From contig JALDYR010000003.1 of NCBI GenBank assembly GCA_032153715.1, positions 62,001 through 126,000 of the forward strand: a DNA stretch of 64,000 bases, read 5' to 3'. The DNA is from SEAL01 sp032153715 (GTDB lineage: Bacteria; Patescibacteriota; Saccharimonadia; Saccharimonadales; Saccharimonadaceae). Shown piece by piece: positions 57,516 to 64,000 of the stretch; within the stretch, counting starts at the first letter, position 1; the number at the start of each line of letters is the position of its first letter. Position numbers and translations under genes: made by a program. The notes below the pieces were generated by a model. It saw only the letters and a program-made list of their open reading frames with translations. It searched no databases and was not told the origin of the DNA.

Positions 57516-59180
57516 TTACTTAATTAATTCCTGACCATTATTGGTGCGGATATGTTCCATGCTGTAATCCCATGCCGCACCTGTTTTTACGTGCGGGTTA
57601 AAAATATGTTGAGGGTCAAAAATATCTTTGGTAGTGCGGAATAATTGGTAGACATGATCACCGAATACGGCTGGCAGCCATGGGCCACGTACCATACCAT
57701 CGTTGTGTTCGCCGGCAAGCGTCCCGTTGTATTTCAGGACAAGTGGAATGATTTCGCGCATAGTTGGCTCGAGTTTTGCTTGGTCTGCTGGATCACTGAT
57801 GCTCATGAGCGGAATAATGTGGAAATTACCGTCGCCGTAATGCCCGGCAATTGTCGCTGGGAGCTTGTATTTGCGGACGATTTTGCGTAATTGCGGCAGG
57901 AATTCCGGCAGGTACTTTGGCTGGACGGTCAGGTCATCCATGAACGGACTAGCGTATTTGTCGTGCACTTTCTGGCGCAGCAGCATTAGGCTAGCGCGAC
58001 GAATCGTCCAAAATGCTTTACTGTCTTCTTCGTTGCCCTCGATTTCCATCTTGAGGTTAAAAGTTGTCAGACTGTTTTTAAGCTCTTCGATTTTCAGACG
58101 GACTTCATCGGCGCTCTCGCCTTCGAACTCGACCATTAATACCATGTTTGGCAAGTGACCGCGGAATTTTGCGACCGACAGCGCGAGGTGCGCTTGTGTT
58201 TTCACCCACTCTTTCATGCCGAGTTGTTTTTGGAAGAGGCGGAAGTGTTTAATGCCGAGGCTGAAGGTGATGTCGTCAAAGCCTTCAAAGGTCGCTGGTT
58301 GATGTTCCATGACAGTTTTAATGATCGTGCCAAGCTGCTTGATGTTTGGCAGATACAGTACGAGCAGGCCCCGATGCGGTGCTTTTGGTACGACGTGCAT
58401 TTTAATATCTGTGATAATGCCAAGGGTGCCTTGGCTACCGGTAATCAAACGTGTCATGTCAAAGATGCCTGTGTGACGATCCCAGACACTCCATAGGTTG
58501 TAGCCCATCGAGTTTTTGTTGACTTTCGGTCGAGCATTCTTGATCTCGTCATAATTTGCTTCAATCAGCTCGTAAACTCTGCGGTACAGTGCGCCTTCAA
58601 AGTCATCTTGCGCCATTTTAATATCAAGTTCACGCTTGTTGAGCGGCTTGACGGTATATTCCTTGCCGTCAGCGAACACTACCTTTAGTTCTTTGACGAA
58701 GTTTTCGGCATTGCCAAAGCGAAGTGATTGCTCGCCGCCGCTATTATTGCCAACGATGCCGCCGATTGTGCACAGTGCGCGACTTGCTGGCACGCAGCCA
58801 AGCATAACGCCGTGAGCGTCGGTGACGGGGTCAATATCGTGCATGAATGCGCCCGGTTGAGTATGGAGCTCGCTGCGCGTGACGCCGTGGAGTGTGTTGA
58901 AATGCTTCGTCATATCGATCAAAAGTGAATTGCCGATAGAGGCGCCTGACATATCTGTACCTGCACTGCGGGGTGTAATAGACAGGGCTGGGTATTCTTT
59001 CTTGTGCTGAGCGACGAAATGAACCAGCTTTTTGATGTCCATGCTGTTTTTTGGGAAAAGCACCGCTTCAGGAGTCATTTCATAAATGCTCGCGTCGTGA
59101 CTATATGTTTTGCGGACTTGTTCAGTTGTGTTTATTTCGCCTTCAAAAATACTCTTCAGCGCAGGAATGATACTATGCAT
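57516..59180 (-). CDS. FAD-linked oxidase (D-lactate/glycolate dehydrogenase type)
   Basis: 554 aa. PCMH-type FAD domain: LSITPRSAGTDMSGASIGNSLLIDM near 55, GGIVGNNSGGEQSLRFG near 138, and GSQGTLGIITDI near 243; C-terminal cap with TIAGHYGDGNFHIIP and GTLAGEHNDGMVRGPWL, the His-containing active-site and membrane-association region of GlcD/Dld. Converts a 2-hydroxy acid to the 2-keto acid and passes electrons to quinone or another acceptor. No Fe-S domain is fused. TATCAT ends 6 nt before the ATG. Confidence 0.9.
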   Translation of the reverse strand: MHSIIPALKSIFEGEINTTEQVRKTYSHDASIYEMTPEAVLFPKNSMDIKKLVHFVAQHKKEYPALSITPRSAGTDMSGASIGNSLLIDMTKHFNTLHGVTRSELHTQPGAFMHDIDPVTDAHGVMLGCVPASRALCTIGGIVGNNSGGEQSLRFGNAENFVKELKVVFADGKEYTVKPLNKRELDIKMAQDDFEGALYRRVYELIEANYDEIKNARPKVNKNSMGYNLWSVWDRHTGIFDMTRLITGSQGTLGIITDIKMHVVPKAPHRGLLVLYLPNIKQLGTIIKTVMEHQPATFEGFDDITFSLGIKHFRLFQKQLGMKEWVKTQAHLALSVAKFRGHLPNMVLMVEFEGESADEVRLKIEELKNSLTTFNLKMEIEGNEEDSKAFWTIRRASLMLLRQKVHDKYASPFMDDLTVQPKYLPEFLPQLRKIVRKYKLPATIAGHYGDGNFHIIPLMSISDPADQAKLEPTMREIIPLVLKYNGTLAGEHNDGMVRGPWLPAVFGDHVYQLFRTTKDIFDPQHIFNPHVKTGAAWDYSMEHIRTNNGQELIK

Positions 59181-59222
59181 GCCCCTATGATACTAAAAGC
59201 ATAAGGGTTTTGCCTAGGGGAT

Positions 59223-60464
59223 TTACTGCTTTGGGGACTGCTTTTTACTATTACCGCCAAAGACGGAACTCAGCGAGATACGATTGCTGTATTCCAGGGT
59301 GCCGTAACGGAAAATACGAACAGCGGCACTAATTGCGATAATACCGGCAACGGTGACGATAACGAGTCCGATGACTGCTTCATGTGGCTGCAACGTGCCA
59401 AACGCATTACGAATCAACAGTGTAAACGGTGCGGTTAATGGGAAGTATGACAATCCCGCAACTACCGGTGAGCTTGACGGTGTCATAAGCATGGCGAAGA
59501 AGTAAAATGGCACCATCATCATCAAGATGACAAAGCCAAAGAAACTATTCGCCTCTTTGGCGGTTGGAGTCGCTGCGCCAATACCAACAAGAAGTCCGGT
59601 GAACAGCAAGAATCCAGACACAAGCAGTCCAGCGCCGAGCAGCGTTGGCCATAGCTCGATCTGGATGTTATTGAGGAGTGATGAAACATCTGGGATGTTT
59701 AACGTTTCTCTGGCAAAGAAATAAACAAGCAACACAGGAACCAAAATGACGGCGATTTGAATGAACCCCAAGATGATCAGTGAAACGATTTTACCGATGA
59801 TGAGCGCGCGTGAGGTGATGCTTGTCAGGAGCATTTCGGTGACACGATTCTCTTTCTCTTCGGTGGTGCTAGTGAGCATTTGGTTTCCGAGCAGGACAAT
59901 AATCGCATAGAATACGACTAAAAAGATTGCTGGCGGAATGAGCTGTCCAATTGGATTGATTTGTTCGCCGTTTTTGTAGTTTGTCTGAGTGGTTTCAACT
60001 TTACCTTGCATGACAGCTGCTACGCTCGGGTTTGGCACGGCGGCAACGGCTGAGTTCTGTGCCAATTGCGTCGCAAAGGTGGTGTATTTGCTGTTATCAA
60101 TGAGTCCGGCGTTTTTGTTGTAGACTTCAATCTTGTTTTTGCTAAGATCTGATGGATAGTAGAAAAATGCATCTACTTTGCCTTGCTCTACTTGTGCGAT
60201 ACCCGCCTGCTTGCTGGCTGCGGTCTGTGCCTTGAGTGCGGTAAGGGTTTGCGCTGGGATGATCTTTGACTCATCAAGTACGACCAGGCTAAATGGCTCT
60301 TTGGCTAGTTCTTGTTCGCGGGTATCTTGTGATTTGTTCGAGAAGTAAATGACGCCAAAAATAACACCGAACAACACTGGAATTGACAAGACGCTAAACC
60401 AGAATGTCGGTTTTTTAAGCGTGCGGGTGAGCTCGAATCTTAAGACGGTACCAAAATTATGCAT
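59223..60464 (-). CDS. ABC-2 type permease (NatB-like)
   Basis: 413 aa. N-terminal helix (about 22-43), a large external loop (about 45-180), then five hydrophobic segments. The order fits NatB/CcmB-type ABC-2 exporters. Starts 2 bp after the ATPase stop; GGGGAGAAATAATC upstream. Exports Na+, peptides or lipids in known relatives; no substrate clue here. Confidence 0.85.
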   Translation of the reverse strand: MHNFGTVLRFELTRTLKKPTFWFSVLSIPVLFGVIFGVIYFSNKSQDTREQELAKEPFSLVVLDESKIIPAQTLTALKAQTAASKQAGIAQVEQGKVDAFFYYPSDLSKNKIEVYNKNAGLIDNSKYTTFATQLAQNSAVAAVPNPSVAAVMQGKVETTQTNYKNGEQINPIGQLIPPAIFLVVFYAIIVLLGNQMLTSTTEEKENRVTEMLLTSITSRALIIGKIVSLIILGFIQIAVILVPVLLVYFFARETLNIPDVSSLLNNIQIELWPTLLGAGLLVSGFLLFTGLLVGIGAATPTAKEANSFFGFVILMMMVPFYFFAMLMTPSSSPVVAGLSYFPLTAPFTLLIRNAFGTLQPHEAVIGLVIVTVAGIIAISAAVRIFRYGTLEYSNRISLSSVFGGNSKKQSPKQ

Positions 60465-60466
60465 GA

Positions 60467-61393
60467 TTATTTCTCCCCTTCCGAGCCATAAATTGTAACA
60501 AAAATTTCATCAAGCGATGGACGTTGAATATCGAATGTCGAGATTGCTAATCCATCGACGGCTGCGAGGTCTCGCAGGATGCGCTGCGGCTCGACGAGCG
60601 GCTCTAGTTCAGCGTAGGCTGTCTCTTTCTTAGTGATTGTATACAGGCGTGGACGATTTGGTAGTACGCCGCTAAAGCGTAAAATGATGCGTTGGCCGCC
60701 AAAGTCGTCTTTGATTTCGTCAATTGTACCGTAGGCTCTAGCGACGCCGTCTTTTAGTAGGAGCGCACGCTGGCAAAGTCGTTCGACCTCTTCCATTTGA
60801 TGTGTGACCATGACGACACTTGCGCCCTTTTTGTTTTGCTCGTCGATAATGTCCATTAGCAAACGACGGTTCACGGGGTCGAAGCCTTTCGTCGGTTCAT
60901 CGAGAATGAGGAGTTCCGGATCGTTCATAATAGTCACGCCCAGCTGAATCTTTTGCTGCTGGCCTCCGGATAGCTTGTCGAGGCGTGTTTTGGCTTTGTC
61001 GGCCAGATCGACACGTTCGAGGTATTCAAGTGACCATTTACGCGCATCGCTTTTGCGGATGCCCTTTAATTGCGCAAAGTATGTCATGACATCGATGACT
61101 GATTCTTTTTTATAGAGGCCGCGCTCTTCTGGGAGGTATCCTAGTTTGCTGGCGCTCATTTTCGGATCGAATGGTCGTCCGTCGATCAATAATTCGCCGG
61201 CAGTTGGCTCGTATAGGCCGAGGAGGGCGCGGATTGTGGTTGTCTTGCCAGATCCGTTACTTCCTAAAAAGCCAAAAATCTCGCCTCGTCGTACGTCGAA
61301 TGAGAGGTCGCGGATGACTGTCTTTTTTCCGAAATCCATACGGAAATGATCAATGCTGACGAGCGAATGGTCGGCTTTCTGTAATGTGCTCAT
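60467..61393 (-). CDS. ABC exporter ATPase (NatA-like)
   Basis: 308 aa. Walker A GSNGSGKTT near 43, signature LSGGQQQK near 143, Walker B LLILDEPTKGFDPVN near 163, H-loop VTHQMEE, followed by a C-terminal regulatory domain (about 220-308) of the DUF4162 type. AGGAGGGCCC before the ATG. First gene of a two-gene exporter. Confidence 0.93.
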   Translation of the reverse strand: MSTLQKADHSLVSIDHFRMDFGKKTVIRDLSFDVRRGEIFGFLGSNGSGKTTTIRALLGLYEPTAGELLIDGRPFDPKMSASKLGYLPEERGLYKKESVIDVMTYFAQLKGIRKSDARKWSLEYLERVDLADKAKTRLDKLSGGQQQKIQLGVTIMNDPELLILDEPTKGFDPVNRRLLMDIIDEQNKKGASVVMVTHQMEEVERLCQRALLLKDGVARAYGTIDEIKDDFGGQRIILRFSGVLPNRPRLYTITKKETAYAELEPLVEPQRILRDLAAVDGLAISTFDIQRPSLDEIFVTIYGSEGEK

Positions 61394-61496
61394 GGGCCCT
61401 CCTGGCAGTTGGCTTATACGGTATCTTTCTTATTCTACCATGTCATAAGAGTAAGCACTATTGCAAAAATAAGCATTTTGGTGTATAATATATTTT

Positions 61497-61901
61497 ATGG
61501 AATTTGGTAAAAACAATGGCAATTCGGAAATTACATCAAATCATATGCTACTTGAACGAGTTTTAGATGAAAACAGCGAACTAGTCGAGATTATTGTTAG
61601 TAATGGGCACGCAGAGCGTCTAAAATCTATTTTGAACCATGCTGATCAGCGCTTTAACGTATGTGCCGAGGCTGAGCGCTTACAGGAGATGAGCCTTTTG
61701 CGTCAAATGCTTGTTAGTTGTGCTGAACAGCCGCTATTCGACAATGAGTCTTTTGCAGACGAGATGGGGCCTGGAGATCTGGCATCAGATTACAAGCATA
61801 TGCCAGATGAGGATCCCGAGGACTTCGCCGTGGCTCCTTTTGAATCTTCGACGGATAATGTCATCTCTCTCGACGCTTTTCGCGCCCGACGCCGTTCTTA
61901 G
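61497..61901 (+). CDS. Acidic hypothetical protein, 134 aa
   Basis: TATAAT ends 7 nt before the ATG, so it is probably leaderless. Helical first half (LLERVLDENSELVEIIVSNGHAERLKSILNHADQRF), acidic linker (DEDPEDF) and a C-terminal NVISLDAFRARRRS, a motif common at the ends of small regulatory proteins. Its last 4 bp overlap the end of the convergent coiled-coil gene. Confidence 0.6.
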   Translation: MEFGKNNGNSEITSNHMLLERVLDENSELVEIIVSNGHAERLKSILNHADQRFNVCAEAERLQEMSLLRQMLVSCAEQPLFDNESFADEMGPGDLASDYKHMPDEDPEDFAVAPFESSTDNVISLDAFRARRRS

Positions 61902-62236
61902 ATCAAGTTCAGCCCACCCTTTTTGCCCGTTAAATGATCGATTTCATTATGCTTTTTACTAATCTCTTGCTGTAAATGATGTATTTCGCTTTCAAGCTTG
62001 TTTACTTCTCGTTCAATATTGTTTGCGTCTTGATCGAGGCGTATTGCTTGCGCGTCAAGCTGATCTGCTTCATTATTCAGTCGATCGGCGGCGGTCTGCG
62101 CATTATGTGCATGCGTCGCATCGCCTGCACTTTTGTATTGCTCAAACTTTTGTAGTTCGCTTGCGGCGCGTTGTCGATCGTCTTGAGCTCGATGTCGTAA
62201 GTTCAATGCATCTGATTGTGCTTGATGTAAATTCAT
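61898..62236 (-). CDS. Coiled-coil protein, 112 aa
   Basis: AAGGAGTCGAAA before the ATG. Nearly all heptad-repeat helix (RQRAASELQKFEQYK, NNEADQLDAQAIRLDQDANNIEREVNKLESEIHHLQQEI). No domain beyond the coil. Likely co-transcribed with the 54-aa gene 33 bp upstream. Confidence 0.65.
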   Translation of the reverse strand: MNLHQAQSDALNLRHRAQDDRQRAASELQKFEQYKSAGDATHAHNAQTAADRLNNEADQLDAQAIRLDQDANNIEREVNKLESEIHHLQQEISKKHNEIDHLTGKKGGLNLI

Positions 62237-62269
62237 TTTCGACTCCTTAACTTTTGTTGCGCGTAATGG

Positions 62270-62434
62270 CTACACTCCAATATCAGCGAGATCAAATCCA
62301 TAATCTTCTAGTGTTGTAACTACCTGTTCTTTATCACCTACTTTGTATTCATGGGCGAGTGCGTCTAGAAATTCACCTGCATTTTCGTAAATCACACCAC
62401 CGAGTTCGTATACCACTGTGTCCTCATTATCCAT
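62270..62434 (-). CDS. Small acidic protein, 54 aa
   Basis: AGAGGAG 6 nt before ATG 62434. Reads MDNEDTVVYELGGVIYENAGEF... and ends YGFDLADIGV with TAG. Too short for usual gene finders but has a good ribosome binding site and acidic, protein-like composition. Function unknown. Confidence 0.6.
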   Translation of the reverse strand: MDNEDTVVYELGGVIYENAGEFLDALAHEYKVGDKEQVVTTLEDYGFDLADIGV

Positions 62435-62553
62435 TCACGTCTCCTCTTTTGTAGCTTTATAGTATCGAGCATTCCAGGTAGTGTCCGTAAAAATTTTCAC
62501 AAGAGAAATACGGTATACTAAAAGGAGTAGATAATTCTGAAAAGGAGCATAAA

Positions 62554-62925
62554 ATGGCACTCGAAGGCACAAAGCTGCAAGATTTTGAACCACGCGACAA
62601 CGTACAATCACTTGAAATTATTGATCTCGTCGAAGGAGCTGGTGACGAAGTTCCTGCAGGCGCGACAATCACGGCACACTATACTGGTGCACTGGTTGCA
62701 GATGGCACAATTTTCCAAAGTTCAATTGATTTTGGCCGACCAATTTCATTTGGTTTGAATCAAGTTATCAAAGGCTGGACAAATGGTGTTCCGGGTATGA
62801 AAGTTGGCGGTACTCGTCGTTTGGTTATTCCAGCCGAACAGGCGTACGGCGCAAGCTCACCTGCTCCGAACATTCCAGCTAATTCAGACCTTGTATTTGA
62901 TATTGAGCTCGTCGCGATTAACTAA
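62554..62925 (+). CDS. FKBP-type peptidyl-prolyl isomerase
   Basis: 123 aa, AAAAGGAGCATAAA before the ATG. FKBP core: GDEVPAGATITAHYTGALVADGTIFQSS, a conserved FGLNQVIKGWTNGVPGMKVGGTRRLVIPAEQAYG and NSDLVFDIELVAI. Catalyses cis-trans proline isomerisation and assists folding. No signal peptide, so cytosolic. Confidence 0.95.
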   Translation: MALEGTKLQDFEPRDNVQSLEIIDLVEGAGDEVPAGATITAHYTGALVADGTIFQSSIDFGRPISFGLNQVIKGWTNGVPGMKVGGTRRLVIPAEQAYGASSPAPNIPANSDLVFDIELVAIN

Positions 62926-62943
62926 GTAGTCGTTTGCCACACT

Positions 62944-62973
62944 AAAAACTCCCGCTGTGATGCGGGAGTTTTT
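62944..62973. terminator. Bidirectional terminator, FKBP / PspC
   Basis: 12-bp stem (62944-62955 with 62962-62973), AAAAA and TTTTT at its ends, 6-nt loop. Confidence 0.85.
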
Positions 62974-62987
62974 AATTGATGTCAGAG

Positions 62988-63224
62988 TTAGCTTGCTTTG
63001 CCGTTTTCGTCGACGTCAACGACTTTCGACTGGTCGATTGGCGGTTTGACTGGCATAACTGCCCAAAGGATCACATACGGAATGAATCCAGGGAGTCCGC
63101 CAGGTATTAGGAGTAGTAGAAAGATCACGCGAATAATCGTCGCATCAACGTTCATGTATTCAGCAAGGCCTCCGCAGACGCCAGCAATCTTCTTATCAGT
63201 CTGTGATCGGTATAGCTTCTTCAT
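62988..63224 (-). CDS. PspC-domain membrane protein, 78 aa
   Basis: PspC pattern: KKLYRSQTDKKIAGVCGGLAEYMNVDATIIRVIFLLLLI followed by a second helix (GFIPYVILWAVMPV). A small envelope-stress protein with one or two membrane segments. TGCTATACT ends 6 nt before the ATG, with no ribosome binding site. Confidence 0.9.
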   Translation of the reverse strand: MKKLYRSQTDKKIAGVCGGLAEYMNVDATIIRVIFLLLLIPGGLPGFIPYVILWAVMPVKPPIDQSKVVDVDENGKAS

Positions 63225-63230
63225 ACATCT

Positions 63231-63239
63231 AGTATAGCA
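63231..63239 (-). promoter_or_regulatory. Extended -10, predicted leaderless (PspC)
   Basis: TGCTATACT ending 6 nt before ATG 63224. Confidence 0.65.
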
Positions 63240-63338
63240 ACTTTGGTATACTAAATCACAAGGAGAGCTTTACCGACGCTATGAAGAACTAATCTGTCCA
63301 ATAAATCTACGTAATTGATATGAAAGGATGGGTATTTT

Positions 63339-63404
63339 ATGTCGAAAGGCCAAAACAAACGAAAAGAAGTTAAAAAGCCGAAAAAGCAAAAAGTAACTGT
63401 ATAA
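63339..63404 (+). CDS. Lys-rich micropeptide, 21 aa
   Basis: AAAGGATGGG before the ATG; reads MSKGQNKRKEVKKPKKQK and ends VTV, TAA, with a perfect terminator 2 bp later. Similar MxKGQ...KKE(V/T)KK peptides are common in bacterial genomes and not characterised. The site-frame-terminator package is why I list it. Confidence 0.6.
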   Translation: MSKGQNKRKEVKKPKKQKVTV

Positions 63405-63406
63405 AT

Positions 63407-63438
63407 AATAACCCCGCATGGAAACGTGCGGGGTTATT
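63407..63438. terminator. Bidirectional terminator
   Basis: Perfect 12-bp stem (63407-63418 with 63427-63438), 8-nt loop, A/T-rich ends. Confidence 0.85.
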
Positions 63439-63439
63439 A

Positions 63440-64000
63440 TTATGCCGTCAGTGAGTCGTCTTCGCTATCTGCTCTTTTTCGGGCGGCTACCTGACGGACG
63501 GTTGCTGATCCAATAGACTTATTGAGTTTAATCCTCCGGCTGATCTCAGAAATTTCATCAATAGACCGCGGCTTGTAGTCCGATAAATCAACTAAGCGAA
63601 TCTCTGGGGGTACTTCGCTAATTCGATCTTTAATTCTAAAGAATTCTTTGTAGTGATAGTCCTCGCCTCGGAGTCTACGATCGGGTTCTATCCAGCGTCG
63701 CCTTGCGAGTCCTCTGACGTTCTCGATTGACTTACTGAGAGCCTCGGCGGCATAGTGCGCCTCCATGTAATACTTCATAATCTTTTCATCAGGTGGCTCC
63801 ACTGGCTCTGTGACGATATGAAGCCAATTGTGAAAAATGCGAGGTGTGGTGAGTTTATTGCTACTGAGATTGCGGAAGCGTTGAGGGTCGGTGTCATTTT
63901 CCGTCTCGAAATCATACCATTTGTTTGGCCAGTATAGATGATGTTCGTCGTTTTTTTCCGATTGCCAGTCATAGGTCGGTTTTATTGTCTGTTTGACTTG
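63440..64000 (-). CDS. Unrecognised protein, 5' end outside window
   Basis: The minus-strand frame is open from the stop at 63440 to the right edge (about 186 codons), so the apparent GTG start at 63802 is internal. Visible part: TYDWQSEKNDEHHLYWPNKWYDFETENDTDPQRF, IFHNWLHIVTEPVEPPDEKIMKYYMEAHYAAEALSKSI and a basic end (RRIKLNKSIGSATVRQVAARKRADSEDD). Trp/Tyr/Asp-rich and soluble. No family recognised. Confidence 0.65.
   Translation of the reverse strand, partial: QVKQTIKPTYDWQSEKNDEHHLYWPNKWYDFETENDTDPQRFRNLSSNKLTTPRIFHNWLHIVTEPVEPPDEKIMKYYMEAHYAAEALSKSIENVRGLARRRWIEPDRRLRGEDYHYKEFFRIKDRISEVPPEIRLVDLSDYKPRSIDEISEISRRIKLNKSIGSATVRQVAARKRADSEDDSLTA

Noticed and set aside
1..64000. CRISPR array, insertion sequence, integrase or rRNA genes
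   Set aside because: I looked for regularly spaced repeats, transposase motifs (DDE, HUH), terminal inverted repeats next to such genes, and rRNA landmarks, and saw none. The repeats found are terminators or short tandem copies.
1..64000. Recoded UGA (SR1/Gracilibacteria code 25)
   Set aside because: Frames end normally at TGA (for example the 48210-48551 gene with its TGATG overlap) and no conserved domain needs UGA read-through.

Overview
The window looks like chromosomal DNA of a Candidate Phyla Radiation bacterium, most likely a Saccharibacterium (TM7). The pointers are type IV prepilins with the near-invariant GFTIVELLIVIVVIGIL helix, a sortase beside a tiny LPXTG protein, several membrane-anchored polysaccharide deacetylases, a LysM/Rpf-type muralytic protein, many very small orphan proteins, and the absence of biosynthetic operons. 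TGA behaves as a stop (for example a TGATG stop/start overlap at 48208-48212), so the SR1/Gracilibacteria code is unlikely. This assignment is inference; no rRNA is present.

Layout. 0-4.2 kb: end of rsgA, a glycosyltransferase/deacetylase pair for a surface glycan, and a divergent sortase/LPXTG pair. 4.2-16.4 kb: mostly single genes for redox, Nudix, SRPBCC, DNA repair (HhH protein, SRAP protein with an altered active site) and translation-related (baeRF) functions, plus a prepilin, tRNA-Gln(UUG) and a candidate structured RNA. 16.4-19.6 kb: a large secreted deacetylase divergent from LysM-Rpf. 19.6-31 kb: an accessory stretch of short monocistronic cassettes, each with its own promoter, strong ribosome binding site and perfect hairpin terminator; it includes a lipoprotein metallopeptidase, a K+ channel, a TerD protein of unusually high GC, two paralogous orphans, an EF-hand protein, a coiled-coil protein and a possible class I terpenoid-synthase-like enzyme. 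Near-identical terminator sequences recur here. 31-40.5 kb: a defence island on the minus strand: hsdM-hsdS, RHH-YfbU regulator, Shedu-like nuclease, hsdR, GIY-YIG nuclease, with radC upstream. 40.5-45.6 kb: more cassettes (one a Mu Gam-like DNA-end-binding protein), an acyltransferase and a wHTH-Nudix protein. 45.6-51.8 kb: two P-type ATPases and greA. 51.9-61.4 kb: response regulator/histidine kinase/MacB-type ABC operon, HxlR regulator, a large orphan membrane protein, an FAD-linked oxidase and a NatAB-type ABC exporter. 61.4-64 kb: small proteins, FKBP, PspC and the 3' part of an unrecognised gene.

Two gene-expression styles are visible. One class has consensus promoters, 5' leaders and AGGAGG-like sites. 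The other has an extended -10 (TGnTAnnnT, often TGCTATACT) ending 6-7 nt before the ATG with no ribosome binding site, which predicts leaderless mRNAs at about twenty loci. The strongest candidates for something new are this leaderless architecture, the hsd operon carrying Shedu/YfbU/GIY-YIG genes under an internal promoter with an operator-like palindrome, and the cassette region with shuffled terminators.
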